The translations under genes were made by a program, and so were the position numbers. A DNA stretch of 64,000 bases from Costertonia aggregata (GTDB taxonomy: Bacteria > Bacteroidota > Bacteroidia > Flavobacteriales > Flavobacteriaceae). Shown one piece after another: positions 8,361 to 18,068 of the stretch (positions are counted from its first letter, which is position 1; each line of letters begins with the position of its first letter). Below the pieces are notes generated by a model. That model was not told the origin of the DNA. It saw nothing but the letters and a program-made list of their open reading frames with translations, and made no database searches. The stretch is from NCBI RefSeq assembly GCF_013402795.1, contig NZ_CP058595.1, positions 3,846,335 through 3,910,334 of the forward strand, read 5' to 3'.

Positions 8361-8663
8361 CAAGTCATTGTAGATTTTAAATACGTACTTTTTACCAAGC
8401 ATAGTATTCTTTTTTTATCTTAATTTATTTAAGCTTCAAATACAATTTTTATGTTGCCTATTTCTATTTAAAATAACATTCAAACGCATTGCTGTTTTGA
8501 AATGAGAAGTAAAAATTCGATAAATTAAATACAGAAATACAAATTTAAAAATTTTAAACAACTCATTATCAAGATATTATAATTTATTAAATTTTTTGGC
8601 ACGCTGTTTGTTTTGTATAAGGCAAGTGTAAATAATTGCACTTAGAATTTAAAACCTTATATC
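8361..8663. other. AT-rich intergenic region upstream of the Arg/Ser-rich protein gene
   Basis: No open frame is supportable here. The left part is AT-rich; the right part holds the promoter-like element at 8596-8620. No clear terminator for uvrA was found. Confidence 0.5.
8596..8620 (+). promoter_or_regulatory. Sigma-54-like -24/-12 promoter candidate
   Basis: TTGGCACG-N4-TTGTT at 8596-8612 matches the sigma-54 consensus TTGGCACG-N4-TTGCW except that the -12 dinucleotide is GT instead of GC. GG and GT have the required 10-nt spacing. TATAA follows at 8616-8620. A nearly identical arrangement lies upstream of dnaK (63901-63916 and beyond, minus strand). The rpoN gene is not in this window, so the sigma assignment is inferred. 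Confidence 0.55.
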
Positions 8664-9923
8664 ATGAAAAAACTCGTACTACTTTTATCAGCGGTCGTTT
8701 TAGGTACCACAGGTATCATGGCCAGTACATTGGAAGATAAGGTTGCCACTCGCAATGCTTATAGGTTCAACAACTCTTTCATCTTTGTGGAGAACGGCAT
8801 TACATTTTCGGTTTATCCAGATGGCGAATTCGATTTTTATATAGATAATAGGGTAAATATTGGTGCCAACGTAAATTTTGGTCGTACCAACATCACGTTC
8901 AATTCAGGTTTTGATTATAGCCCCTTCGCACAGTATGATGATTACGGAGCGGTAATACAAGTAGAAAACGTACCAATTTTTTATGACTTTTACGGTCGTG
9001 TAAACCAAATTGGTAACATTAATATCAACTATCGCAATGGACGAGTGAACAGATTGGGCGGCATGTATGTTTTTTACAATAACAGAGGTATCTACAGCCG
9101 TCACACAGGGTTCATCAACGTATATAACAGAAACTATATATATAGGCCTTTTCATAGATTTTTCGCAAGGCCGGCCGTGGGGTTATGTTTAGTGTACAAT
9201 AGGCCATATAGAAGATTCTATCAGCCGATTAGGTATACCTTTCACAGACCTTACCGATTTAATACTCGAAGAGCTTATGCCCAAGTAGGTCGCAACTATA
9301 CATACAATAGAACGCGAAGAAGCAACATATATAGAAATGACAACAGGGTAGTCGCTCGTGAAAACAATAGGGCGAGAAGGAGTAACGATGGTCTTAGAAC
9401 ACGAACGAACAACAGGGTCTATAACGGCGATAGGGTTGCTACTAGGAAAAATAGCAATGCTAGGACCACGAGGTCTTTGGACAGAAAAGGTGTTGTAAAC
9501 CGTGGCAATAGAACTGTAAACAGAAGCTCAAATTACAGATCGAACAGTGCCAACAGAAAGGCCGTAAACAGAAATGCCACTGAAAGAACGGTTACTAAAA
9601 GAAGCACACGTACCGTAAGACCAAACAGTACAGGGAGAACTGTCACAAAAAGAGAGGTCACTCGTACACCACGAAGTACCAGCGTAACCAGAAGCACTAA
9701 AACGTACAAAAGACCTCAAAGTAGAAACAGCTCTAGGAGCACCTTTTCAAGAAGTACTAAAACACAACGTTCCGCCGCAGTCAAGCCTGCAAGCAGAAAA
9801 TCAAGAAGCTCGGGAACAGTGTCCAGAAGTTCTTCTACCAAAAGAACGATAAGTAGAGCCCCTTCTTCTAGAAGTAGTAGAAGTACGGCATCTAGAAGTA
9901 GTAGAAGCACAAGAAGATATTAA
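8664..9923 (+). CDS. Secreted protein with long Arg/Ser/Thr-rich C-terminal tail
   Basis: A signal peptide covers about residues 1-20 (MKKLVLLLSAVVLGTTGIMA). Residues about 35-150 form a Tyr/Asn/Phe-rich domain with a VYPDGEFDFYID motif and short YNNRG-type repeats, which looks like a beta-rich exported module. From about 185 to the end (419) the chain is low-complexity and strongly basic, rich in Arg, Ser, Thr and Asn, with repeats such as SRSS, RSTK and RTVTKR. Such tails are sometimes misnamed histone- or protamine-like. I cannot assign a function; binding of nucleic acid or acidic surface polysaccharide is possible. It is monocistronic, with a promoter candidate upstream and a strong terminator downstream. 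Confidence 0.8.
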   Translation: MKKLVLLLSAVVLGTTGIMASTLEDKVATRNAYRFNNSFIFVENGITFSVYPDGEFDFYIDNRVNIGANVNFGRTNITFNSGFDYSPFAQYDDYGAVIQVENVPIFYDFYGRVNQIGNININYRNGRVNRLGGMYVFYNNRGIYSRHTGFINVYNRNYIYRPFHRFFARPAVGLCLVYNRPYRRFYQPIRYTFHRPYRFNTRRAYAQVGRNYTYNRTRRSNIYRNDNRVVARENNRARRSNDGLRTRTNNRVYNGDRVATRKNSNARTTRSLDRKGVVNRGNRTVNRSSNYRSNSANRKAVNRNATERTVTKRSTRTVRPNSTGRTVTKREVTRTPRSTSVTRSTKTYKRPQSRNSSRSTFSRSTKTQRSAAVKPASRKSRSSGTVSRSSSTKRTISRAPSSRSSRSTASRSSRSTRRY

Positions 9924-9951
9924 GATAGTTTTTAGGTTGGTTAGTTGTTTA

Positions 9952-9986
9952 GCCCCGCAGCGGATTCGTCCCTGCGGGGCTTTTTT
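9952..9986 (+). terminator. Strong intrinsic terminator
   Basis: GCCCCGCAG (9952-9960) pairs with CTGCGGGGC (9972-9980), followed by six T. It ends the Arg/Ser-rich protein gene. Confidence 0.9.
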
Positions 9987-10012
9987 CATTACAATTGTTT
10001 GGATAGAAAAAA

Positions 10013-11473
10013 CTACGGTTTCTTTTTAAAGAATTTCCGTAGCATACCATAAACATCATCGGAAATTTTAAACTTATAGATTACAAATAGATATACACCC
10101 GTGATCAATATACTTTTAAAACCGATATTGATCAATGGGTAAAAGGGAAGTTCCAAAAAATAAAACATACCACAAACCACTATAAGCAGAAGAAAAACCT
10201 TGGCAGTTTCCAACGTAAAGGGCAACATATTGAACTTGACCTTCACATAAAATATTTTCAGCGTGTTGTATATGAATAGGGCTAAAAAAGTGGCATAGGC
10301 GGCACCGTCTATGCCATAAGAAGGGATTAACCATAAATTGAACACTACGGTCAAAACGGCTAAAAAGGCACCCATAAAAAGTACCGCTTTATAATAATCG
10401 GAATTATAGAGAATGGCATTGTTGTTTCCCAAAAGGGAGTCATAAACCTTTACCAAGCCAATCAAGAAAACTATAACGAATCCGCCTCTATATTCTTCCG
10501 GTAGCAGTTGATATAGGTCAGCCAAATTGGGAAGAATCAAAATAAAAATAAGCCCTGAGATTATCAGCAAGGTCAATGAGCTTTTTTGATATAGTTTCTT
10601 TAATTGTACCATATCGTTCTTGCCAAGAATATCCGCTGTCAACGGGTGCGTTATCTGATGCATGGCACGTGACGGCACAATAACGACCGTTGCGATGTAA
10701 ATAGCCACACTGTAATAGGCCACATTTTGAATTTCGATATATTGATTTATCATAAACTTATCGATTTCCAACTGTATTACGGCTGATGACCCGCCCAATA
10801 TGATAAGTGTGGTGTAGCTTAAAATCGCACATGAGTTCTTGGGAAAAGCAAAGTTCAGTTTTGGCATGTGCAGCCGATATGCATATATTTTCATGATCAG
10901 CATGCGAGCTATATAGAGCCCTACCAAGGCTTTCAGGAAAAAATCAACATCAATAATACTTAAATAAACAAGGACCAAGAGAACGGTAACGCCCAAGCGT
11001 ACAAAAATCTCTTTCATAAAATTACCAAAAACCGATTTCATCCTGGCTTTGGTCATCGCATAAAATACCTCAAAATAGGCCAAGGCCATGCCGATGAAAA
11101 AAATGTACCACACATACTTTTTTACCATACTGTTCTCCGATGCCAAAAAACTACCGATATCATCGTAAAAAAAATAGGTGACCAAGCCAATAGGCAGCAG
11201 CATTAAAATCGGCAGAAGCAGCATTAAGGTCAAAAAGGCGTCCAATTCTTTTTTGGCCGTGAATGCATTATAATATTTTATCAATGTGAGTGGTACACCA
11301 AATGAAAAAAGCGGCATAAGAATAAGGGAAGTCGATAAGATGACACCTACCAGACCGTAATACTCGTCAGAAATAAAGTTTGTGTATAAAAATAGTGTGT
11401 TAACGGCACCTATGCCAAACCCAAGATAGGTTACCACGGCGTTACTCAATGATTGCTTTAAGACAATTCCCAT
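10013..11473 (-). CDS. Polysaccharide flippase (Wzx/MATE-like membrane protein)
   Basis: This 486-aa integral membrane protein has roughly 12-14 hydrophobic segments through its length and no signal peptide. It fits the polysaccharide_synt/O-antigen flippase group that moves undecaprenyl-linked glycans across the inner membrane. The ATG at 11473 directly follows the TAG of the upstream glycosyltransferase, so the two are translationally linked. It is the last gene of a four-gene minus-strand operon (DUF4834, YfhO, glycosyltransferase, flippase). The substrate is unknown. Confidence 0.87.
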   Translation of the reverse strand: MGIVLKQSLSNAVVTYLGFGIGAVNTLFLYTNFISDEYYGLVGVILSTSLILMPLFSFGVPLTLIKYYNAFTAKKELDAFLTLMLLLPILMLLPIGLVTYFFYDDIGSFLASENSMVKKYVWYIFFIGMALAYFEVFYAMTKARMKSVFGNFMKEIFVRLGVTVLLVLVYLSIIDVDFFLKALVGLYIARMLIMKIYAYRLHMPKLNFAFPKNSCAILSYTTLIILGGSSAVIQLEIDKFMINQYIEIQNVAYYSVAIYIATVVIVPSRAMHQITHPLTADILGKNDMVQLKKLYQKSSLTLLIISGLIFILILPNLADLYQLLPEEYRGGFVIVFLIGLVKVYDSLLGNNNAILYNSDYYKAVLFMGAFLAVLTVVFNLWLIPSYGIDGAAYATFLALFIYNTLKIFYVKVKFNMLPFTLETAKVFLLLIVVCGMFYFLELPFYPLINIGFKSILITGVYLFVIYKFKISDDVYGMLRKFFKKKP

Positions 11474-12745
11474 CTATATGAATTCGGTCAGTTTTTTAGT
11501 AAGCTGCCTTCTACTGTATGTATCAATACCTTTTGAGTTCACTTTGAGCTGATTCTTTTTAAATTGGTCGTACCAATCTAAAAGTAGTTTTTTAAGTTCG
11601 GTATGGGAGCTATAATCGAAAAAAACTCCGGTTTGGGTTTCCGCTAATATGTCCGATACTTCCCAACCTTTAGGGCCCAATGCCAAAATAGGCCGTTTGG
11701 CGGCCATGTATTCGAATAACTTTCCAGGAATTATACCCTTAGTCTCATGGGAATCTATCTCTACCAGCAATAAAATCTGTGAACTTCGCTGCTTGCGTAA
11801 AGCCTCTGCATGCGAACCATAGCCCCTTAACTTTAAATAAGGTGCCAATTCGTATTTTGAGAGCGTGTCCAACACATCTTGGCTGGTAACTCCCATAAAT
11901 TCAAGTTGCAAATCTGTTCTAAAGACAGCATTCTCCCTCGCCAGTTCGGATAAAGCTCTCCATAAATTTTCCGGGTTTCTTCCAGTCAACAATGAACCAA
12001 TGTGTGAAATCGTAAAACTTTCGTCCAAAAAAGCACCCCCATTGTAATCGGTATCGTACCCATTGGTAATGACCGTGATAGGTTTTCGCGTGATTTCTTG
12101 AAATTCTGATTTTGTGGTTTGGCTGGTCACAACAATTTTGTCCGCCTTGTTCAAAACCAGATGCTCTAACAGCTTATGCTTTTTTTGTGAGGCTTTGGTA
12201 AGTTTAAGTTTTTTATGATACCCGATAGAAGTCCATGGATCTCTAAAATCGGTTATCCATTTCACTTCCAATTGTTTTTTTAAATGTTGACCGATAAGAT
12301 GGACACTGTGCGGGGGGCCGGTCGTAATTATCGTTTTAATATTTTCTTTTGCTATAAAATCCGATAGGTAATTGACTGATGGTTTTATCCAATATTTTCG
12401 AGCATCCGGTATAAAAAGATTCCCACGTACCCAAAGCATTGATTTTTCGATAAAAGACTGGTTCTTGGTCTGGATGATGCCAGAACTAATGCGTTTGGTC
12501 TTTTTGGGAGAAAACAATCGCGCCAATCCATAGGGCTCAAAAATAGGCTGCCTTACAATTGTAATACCTTTGGGGATTTGCTTGGACAAACTTTCGTCGA
12601 TTATGGGATAATTGGGATTTTCCGGAACATATACGATAGGTTCTATCCCAAAATCCTTTAAATACTTTACAAAATTCAACCATCGCTGTACACCGGGACC
12701 TCCTGCAGGAGGCCAATAATAGGTAATGATGAGCACCTTTTGCAT
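11474..12745 (-). CDS. Glycosyltransferase, family 4-like
   Basis: The open frame extends to 12775, but the ATG at 12745 is preferred. It overlaps the stop of the YfhO gene as TAATG, and it gives MQKVLIITYYWPPAGGPGVQ, the usual N-terminus of flavobacterial glycosyltransferases. The product is 423 aa with two Rossmann-like halves. The C-terminal half carries GKLFEYMAAKRPILA, the region that contacts the sugar nucleotide in GT-B enzymes. It probably acts at the cytoplasmic face in building a surface glycan, with the flippase encoded directly downstream. Confidence 0.88.
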   Translation of the reverse strand: MQKVLIITYYWPPAGGPGVQRWLNFVKYLKDFGIEPIVYVPENPNYPIIDESLSKQIPKGITIVRQPIFEPYGLARLFSPKKTKRISSGIIQTKNQSFIEKSMLWVRGNLFIPDARKYWIKPSVNYLSDFIAKENIKTIITTGPPHSVHLIGQHLKKQLEVKWITDFRDPWTSIGYHKKLKLTKASQKKHKLLEHLVLNKADKIVVTSQTTKSEFQEITRKPITVITNGYDTDYNGGAFLDESFTISHIGSLLTGRNPENLWRALSELARENAVFRTDLQLEFMGVTSQDVLDTLSKYELAPYLKLRGYGSHAEALRKQRSSQILLLVEIDSHETKGIIPGKLFEYMAAKRPILALGPKGWEVSDILAETQTGVFFDYSSHTELKKLLLDWYDQFKKNQLKVNSKGIDTYSRRQLTKKLTEFI

Positions 12746-15180
12746 TACCTGTCCCCTTTTTTCCTTTTTCGCCAAAATGAAAAGCCGATACCTCCTAAAA
12801 TCACTATTGCCAAGATAAGTGAACTGGCCAAGGAAATTTTACTGCCCAGCTTTACCACTTCTGGATTAAAATTGAATACGATGGTATGTTCACCTGAAGG
12901 TATTTGCAGGGCCCGCAAGGCATAATTTACCTTAAAGTGGGGTACTTCCCTACCGTCAATCAATGCGTACCAGCCATCGGGATAGTACATTTCTGAAAAC
13001 ACCGCCAAACCATTGTTTTTGTTTGATGATTTGTATACCAAACGGTTGGGCTCATAATCGGTTAGTGTTATGCTGGCTGTTGAATCCTTTTGATAATCAA
13101 ATACATCAATATTTTGAAAAGTATTGGTATTTATAACAGCTTCATTTTTGGTGTCCAAATTCTCTAAGGCCAAGATTTCCTGATTTGCCGAGCTCACAGG
13201 GTTTAACTTTTCAATAAACCAAGCATTGCCATTGGCCTCGGGATTGTAACCGGGATAATTTTTCCCGTTCTCGTCTTGTTGAATAACGTATCGTACATTC
13301 AACATGTTCAAAACGCCTCTATTGCCCTTGTAGATGTAAAAATCAAACAAATCTTGCATTGCAGCGGGTTTGGCGGCATGGTACCCCGTTATGGATTGAT
13401 GAAAATAGGAGGTACTCGCACTATTGAAGCCTTCCGAGGGGTTAAACACACGAAACTGCCCATCATCCTCCAAAATATCCGTATGCACTTTGGTTTTGGC
13501 AAAAGGTTGGTTCATTCGCCTTTTAGATACAAAATTATCTTCGTTTACATAGCGTTGACTCACACCGGCCAAATCGAAAAGTATTAGAAGGCCAATTGCT
13601 ACAATAGCTATGTTGGTTTTGAGTTTTTTCCTCAAATAAAACCATAAGACCCCAGCTACCAACAAAACGTAAATAAAAGAACGAAAAAGGTCGTGGGAGT
13701 ACACTGCTTTTCTATCCAATTTCAACATATCGGGCAATTCTTCCAACCCTGTCATTCGTAAACGCGCATCAACAGGACTCTCAAAATCAAAAGTCCCTTT
13801 TAAGAGAAACAATGTAATGGATAGCCCTGTTATGACAAAAAAACTATATTTTAAAGCGCTTATTTTCTTTTCTAATTCAATTTTCTTATTGAACACTGCA
13901 GCTAAAGCCAAAATGGCCAATACCGGAAAGCATAGCTCCAAGATTACTTGAGCAGATGATACTGCTCTAAACTTATCATACAGCGGAAAATAATCAATCA
14001 TAAAATCGGTCAATAGGCTAAAGTTTTTGCCCCAGGAAAGCAATAAGGATATAACCGACCCACCCAATAACCACCATTTGGCTTTTTTTTCTACCAAAAA
14101 GAGCCCCAATATAAAAAGGAAAAAGATAATGGCCCCAACATACGCTGGTCCAGACGTACCCGGTTGCTCCCCCCAATATAATGGTAAGCTGCTTACAAAG
14201 TCCAATGCTTGCGTTCTCTGTAGGCCTTTATCCATTAAGTAGTTAAATGATTTGGAGTCCTCGCCCAAATCTTCTTGACTGGCTCCTCCGAATAATCTAG
14301 GTACGAACAGGTTCAAAGATTCCGCTACCCCATAACTCCATTGCGTGATGTATTCCTTATCAAGGCCATCTGAATCGGACTTTGGGGAGCCATCGGGGTT
14401 AATGGTCAATTCGGATTTCCCGCGCGTGCTCCAATCCGCATATTCTTTAGTGCTCAGCAAACTTGTAGTGTTGGCCGCAATACCCAACACAACAGCCAAA
14501 ACCAGGATTCCCACGGATGTAAAAAAATGTTTTAGCTTTTTCTTTTTTATGGCATCAATGAGATAAACAATACCCAACGTCAACACCAAAAACACAAAAT
14601 AATACGTCATTTGGTAATGATTGGCCATAACCTCCAAACCCATAGCGATAGTGGTCAGTACAAATCCCCAAAAATATTTTTTTCTAAAAACCAGAACAAT
14701 GCCCCCTAAAACCATAGGCAAATACCCCATGGCATGTGCTTTGGCATTGTGCCCAACTCCAAGAATAATTATCAAATAGGTGGAAAAACCGAAGGCGATA
14801 GCACCTACTATGGCCAGCCTGTAATCTACCTTAAGGCAACATAAAAGAATATAAAATCCGATAAAATACAAAAAAAGATAATCTGCCGGTCTTGGTAAAA
14901 AGCGTATGAGCTTATCTAATTGTTTAACATAATTATGTGGATAGTTCGCCCCCAATTGGTATGTTGGCATGCCCCCGAAAGCACTATTGGTCCAATATGG
15001 TTCTTCGCCCGTTCTTTTGCGAAAATCGTTCTGCTCTTTGGCCATACCCGTATATTGGGCGATATCACTTTGGTAGATGACCTTACCCTGCAAAACCGGA
15101 TGAAAGTATGACAAGGCGACCAAGACAAAAAATACGGCGACAAAAAAATGAACAAAAAAGGCTTTAAGACCTGACTTCAT
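12745..15180 (-). CDS. YfhO family multi-spanning membrane protein
   Basis: This 811-aa protein has many membrane helices in its first two thirds, a C-terminal extracytoplasmic part (about 545-775) and a last helix near the end followed by a basic tail. YfhO proteins resemble GT-C membrane glycosyltransferases; YfhO of Firmicutes is involved in glycosylating teichoic acid. Here it probably adds sugar residues from a lipid carrier on the periplasmic side, but the acceptor is unknown. It lies 21 bp after the DUF4834 gene and overlaps the glycosyltransferase start, so the cluster is a single operon. Confidence 0.88.
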   Translation of the reverse strand: MKSGLKAFFVHFFVAVFFVLVALSYFHPVLQGKVIYQSDIAQYTGMAKEQNDFRKRTGEEPYWTNSAFGGMPTYQLGANYPHNYVKQLDKLIRFLPRPADYLFLYFIGFYILLCCLKVDYRLAIVGAIAFGFSTYLIIILGVGHNAKAHAMGYLPMVLGGIVLVFRKKYFWGFVLTTIAMGLEVMANHYQMTYYFVFLVLTLGIVYLIDAIKKKKLKHFFTSVGILVLAVVLGIAANTTSLLSTKEYADWSTRGKSELTINPDGSPKSDSDGLDKEYITQWSYGVAESLNLFVPRLFGGASQEDLGEDSKSFNYLMDKGLQRTQALDFVSSLPLYWGEQPGTSGPAYVGAIIFFLFILGLFLVEKKAKWWLLGGSVISLLLSWGKNFSLLTDFMIDYFPLYDKFRAVSSAQVILELCFPVLAILALAAVFNKKIELEKKISALKYSFFVITGLSITLFLLKGTFDFESPVDARLRMTGLEELPDMLKLDRKAVYSHDLFRSFIYVLLVAGVLWFYLRKKLKTNIAIVAIGLLILFDLAGVSQRYVNEDNFVSKRRMNQPFAKTKVHTDILEDDGQFRVFNPSEGFNSASTSYFHQSITGYHAAKPAAMQDLFDFYIYKGNRGVLNMLNVRYVIQQDENGKNYPGYNPEANGNAWFIEKLNPVSSANQEILALENLDTKNEAVINTNTFQNIDVFDYQKDSTASITLTDYEPNRLVYKSSNKNNGLAVFSEMYYPDGWYALIDGREVPHFKVNYALRALQIPSGEHTIVFNFNPEVVKLGSKISLASSLILAIVILGGIGFSFWRKRKKGDR

Positions 15181-15201
15181 GAAATAGTTTTGTAAACAAT
15201 A

Positions 15202-15465
15202 TTACTCAATTTCTTCAAAATCTATGTACTCACCGACCTTTTTAGTGGGATTTGATTTTTTTCTCGGTTTTTTATCGATAATGACATCACCATCTTCATG
15301 TACCGTATTTTGGTTTTCCTGATTAAACTGCTCAAACTGTTCCTTGAAACGCTCCTGCGTTTTTTTTGCGGCGTAACTGAACAATTTGGGGCCGAACCAT
15401 TTTAGCAATATTTTGAAGAGGTAATATACTAGAAGTATGATTAAAATCGTTTTCAATAACACCAT
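15202..15465 (-). CDS. DUF4834 family small membrane protein
   Basis: This 87-aa protein has one N-terminal membrane helix (about 4-24, LLKTILIILLVYYLFKILL) and a charged cytosolic tail ending IDFEEIE. The pattern matches the Bacteroidetes DUF4834 family, whose function is unknown. It is the first gene of the polysaccharide operon, and its position next to YfhO suggests a link to the envelope. Confidence 0.82.
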   Translation of the reverse strand: MVLLKTILIILLVYYLFKILLKWFGPKLFSYAAKKTQERFKEQFEQFNQENQNTVHEDGDVIIDKKPRKKSNPTKKVGEYIDFEEIE

Positions 15466-15558
15466 AGCTCGTTACTCATTTATTTCAAAAGTACAATTAT
15501 AACGTTTTAAGAACCGTCAAAAAATCTTAAAATAATAATAAAACTAAGACATAGTACA

Positions 15559-16626
15559 ATGTTCAAAACAAACCTATTAGCCCTCACAACTGTATTTCTT
15601 TTTTCTTTTACGGGCTTTTCCCAATATACAGATGTCATTAATTCAAATAGACCTGGACGCTCTGTTAGTGCCTATGCCGTTGGTAAAGGGGTAGTACAAG
15701 CAGAATTTGGGCTTTCTTTTGAACAACAGGACCATTCCAAATTATTTACAGAGTCCAATATTTACGGGGCTGATTTCGCATTTAGATACGGATTGCTTTT
15801 CGAAACCTTGGAACTAAAATGGGAAGGTACCTATCAGCACCAAAATTTGACTTTTACCCAAACGGGAACCGACCAGAGCTTAACTGATTTTGGCAGAAAT
15901 CGTATCGGGTTGAAATTTTTGGTGTTCGACCCTTTTAAAGACCCACAAGCCAACAAACCGAATTTATACAGTTGGCGGGCCAATCATAAATTTCAGTTCA
16001 AGAACCTTTTGCCGGCAGTATCCGTATATGCAGGCGCCAATGTGTTATTGGGTGACAACCCATTTTATGTAGGTGACCCGACCATCTCGCCGAGAGCGAT
16101 GGTAGCGACACAAAGTAGGCTGACACCCCGCATGGTATTGATTTCCAACATAGCATATGACAGGATAGGAACTGATTTTCCAGAATGGAGCTATTTGATT
16201 TCAATTTCACACGCCTTTAGAAATCCCAAATGGAGTGTTTTTATAGAAAATCAGGGCATTAATAGCGATAGATATTCCGATTTTCTTTTTCGTAGCGGTG
16301 TGGCCCATCTTTTAAACGAGAATTTTCAGGTAGACGTTCATTTTGGAGCCAGTTTCAAGAACACACCTTCCCGAATTTTTGGTACGGCCGGTTTCTCCTA
16401 TCGCTTGGATTTTCACAAAGATGCTCCGATAAAAGCAATCGAAGATCAAAAAGCGAATCAAAACGGCGGAGCCATAAAGAAGAACGCTATGAAAAAGGCG
16501 AAAAAAAAGAAGAAAAAAGGTAACGGCGCTGAAGATATAGATTTGGGACCTTCAAAAAAACAATTGCGAAAAAAAAGAAAGGCCGATAAGAAAAAGAAAA
16601 AGGATAGTGGTGTAATTGAGTTTTAA
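15559..16626 (+). CDS. Outer-membrane beta-barrel protein (transporter-like) with Lys-rich tail
   Basis: A signal peptide covers about residues 1-21 (ending GFSQ). Residues about 25-280 show alternating aromatic beta-strands and a NSNRPG start, as in the putative MetA/phenol-degradation channel family (PF13557). The last 70 residues are an unusual tail with blocks such as KKAKKKKKKGNG and KKQLRKKRKADKKKKK. The tail may be periplasmic or exposed. It is probably monocistronic or co-transcribed with the GNAT-like gene 55 bp downstream. The solute is unknown. Confidence 0.75.
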   Translation: MFKTNLLALTTVFLFSFTGFSQYTDVINSNRPGRSVSAYAVGKGVVQAEFGLSFEQQDHSKLFTESNIYGADFAFRYGLLFETLELKWEGTYQHQNLTFTQTGTDQSLTDFGRNRIGLKFLVFDPFKDPQANKPNLYSWRANHKFQFKNLLPAVSVYAGANVLLGDNPFYVGDPTISPRAMVATQSRLTPRMVLISNIAYDRIGTDFPEWSYLISISHAFRNPKWSVFIENQGINSDRYSDFLFRSGVAHLLNENFQVDVHFGASFKNTPSRIFGTAGFSYRLDFHKDAPIKAIEDQKANQNGGAIKKNAMKKAKKKKKKGNGAEDIDLGPSKKQLRKKRKADKKKKKDSGVIEF

Positions 16627-16681
16627 AATCGTTTTCTTCTCTTATTAAATATTCCTAATATTGGGTCTTACAAAAATCTGT

Positions 16682-17800
16682 ATGATTCAAATTAAAGAGG
16701 CAACGACCAAAAAAGAATTAAAGACCTTCGTAAAATTTCCATTTTCCCTGTACAAAGGCTCTCCATATTGGGTGCCGCCTATCATCAATGATGAACTCGA
16801 AACTTTTGATACGGAGAAAAACCCTGTATTTATAGATGCCGATGCGCGCTTCTTTTTAGCCTATAAAGATGGAAAAACAGTTGGTCGTGTCGCTGCAATA
16901 GTCAATTGGATCGAGGTAAACCAGCAGCAACTTAAAAAAATGCGTTTTGGCTGGTTTGATTATATTGATGATACATCGGTTTCCGAGGCTCTTTTGAAAA
17001 AGGTAGCGGAAATTGGCAAAGAAAATGATTTGGAATATATGGAAGGTCCGGTCGGGTTTTCCAATTTGGATAAGGTAGGTGTGCTTATCGAAGGTTTCGA
17101 TCATATTGGAACGATGATTACTTGGTACAATCACCCGTACTACGCATCACATTTAGAGCGGCTGGGGTTTGTAAAAGAGAAGGAATATCTCGAAAATAAA
17201 TTTCCGGCGAAAAACGCGGACCCCAAGCACTTTACCCGTATTCAGGAACTTATTAAAAAAAGGTATTCCCTTAAACCTTTGAATTTCACCAAAACAAAGG
17301 ACGTGATACCTTGGGCCGATAAAATGTTCGATCTATTCAACGACAGTTATTCCAGTTTGGCCTCATTTGTTCCCATTACCGATATTCAAAAAGAATATTT
17401 CAAGAAAAAATATATCAGTTTTATAAATCCCGAATACATTAAGTTTATACTAGATAAAGATGACAACCTTATCGCTTTTGCCATAGTGATGCCCTCATTT
17501 TCAAAAGCCCTGCAAAAAGCCAATGGAAAATTATTCCCGTTTGGTATTTTTCATTTACTCAAAGCAAAAAAACATAGTAAGGACGTTATTTTTTATTTGA
17601 TAGGTATTCGACCGGATTATCAAAATAAAGGGGTAACGGCAATTATTTTTAATGAGTACCATAAAACTTTCACAGAAAAAGAAATAGAAATGTGCTATCG
17701 TACTCCAGAATTGGAGGAGAATACGGCAATACAACAAATCTGGAAACATTTTGGGCCGGTTACACACAAGCGGCGCAGAACCTACAGGAAAAATCTTTGA
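16682..17800 (+). CDS. GNAT-like acyltransferase-fold protein (372 aa)
   Basis: The frame can start at a TTG at 16661, but the ATG at 16682 (MIQIKEATTKKELKTFVKFP) fits better. This is a soluble protein whose C-terminal half contains IGIRPDYQNKGVTAIIFNEY, the acetyl-CoA pyrophosphate-binding signature (R/Q-x-x-G-x-G/A variant) of the GNAT fold. The N-terminal part (FPFSLYKGSPYWVPP) is characteristic of a flavobacterial family that I recall as unassigned. Substrate unknown. Confidence 0.75.
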   Translation: MIQIKEATTKKELKTFVKFPFSLYKGSPYWVPPIINDELETFDTEKNPVFIDADARFFLAYKDGKTVGRVAAIVNWIEVNQQQLKKMRFGWFDYIDDTSVSEALLKKVAEIGKENDLEYMEGPVGFSNLDKVGVLIEGFDHIGTMITWYNHPYYASHLERLGFVKEKEYLENKFPAKNADPKHFTRIQELIKKRYSLKPLNFTKTKDVIPWADKMFDLFNDSYSSLASFVPITDIQKEYFKKKYISFINPEYIKFILDKDDNLIAFAIVMPSFSKALQKANGKLFPFGIFHLLKAKKHSKDVIFYLIGIRPDYQNKGVTAIIFNEYHKTFTEKEIEMCYRTPELEENTAIQQIWKHFGPVTHKRRRTYRKNL

Positions 17801-18013
17801 CCTTAAAAATAAACCACTATGGATTCGAAATCTCTGGTTTTGAACAAAAGGGTAAAAATTATTTTTAATAGCTTCTCATTCCTAATAGAGCACAAAAAGG
17901 AATCTTATCGTGGGATTTATCATCGCTCTGCCGAAATTACAACACCATCATCTTAAAGAATTCATAGTAACTACAATCAAATTGCAGGATATTGACCCTT
18001 TTATGCAAAACAA

Positions 18014-18046
18014 AAAAAGTCCCAGAGGCTTGAACTGGAACTTTTT
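18014..18046. terminator. Hairpin between convergent genes
   Basis: AAAAGTCCCAG (18015-18025) pairs with CTGGAACTTTT (18035-18045) with one mismatch. A- and T-runs flank it, so it can work in both directions. Confidence 0.7.
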
Positions 18047-18068
18047 CATTCATATCAAAACTTATCGT

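Noticed and set aside
9716..9910. Leu-rich ORF (minus strand) opposite the Arg/Ser-rich tail
   Set aside because: It is the mirror of repeated AGA/AGT codons of the plus-strand gene and has no independent signal.
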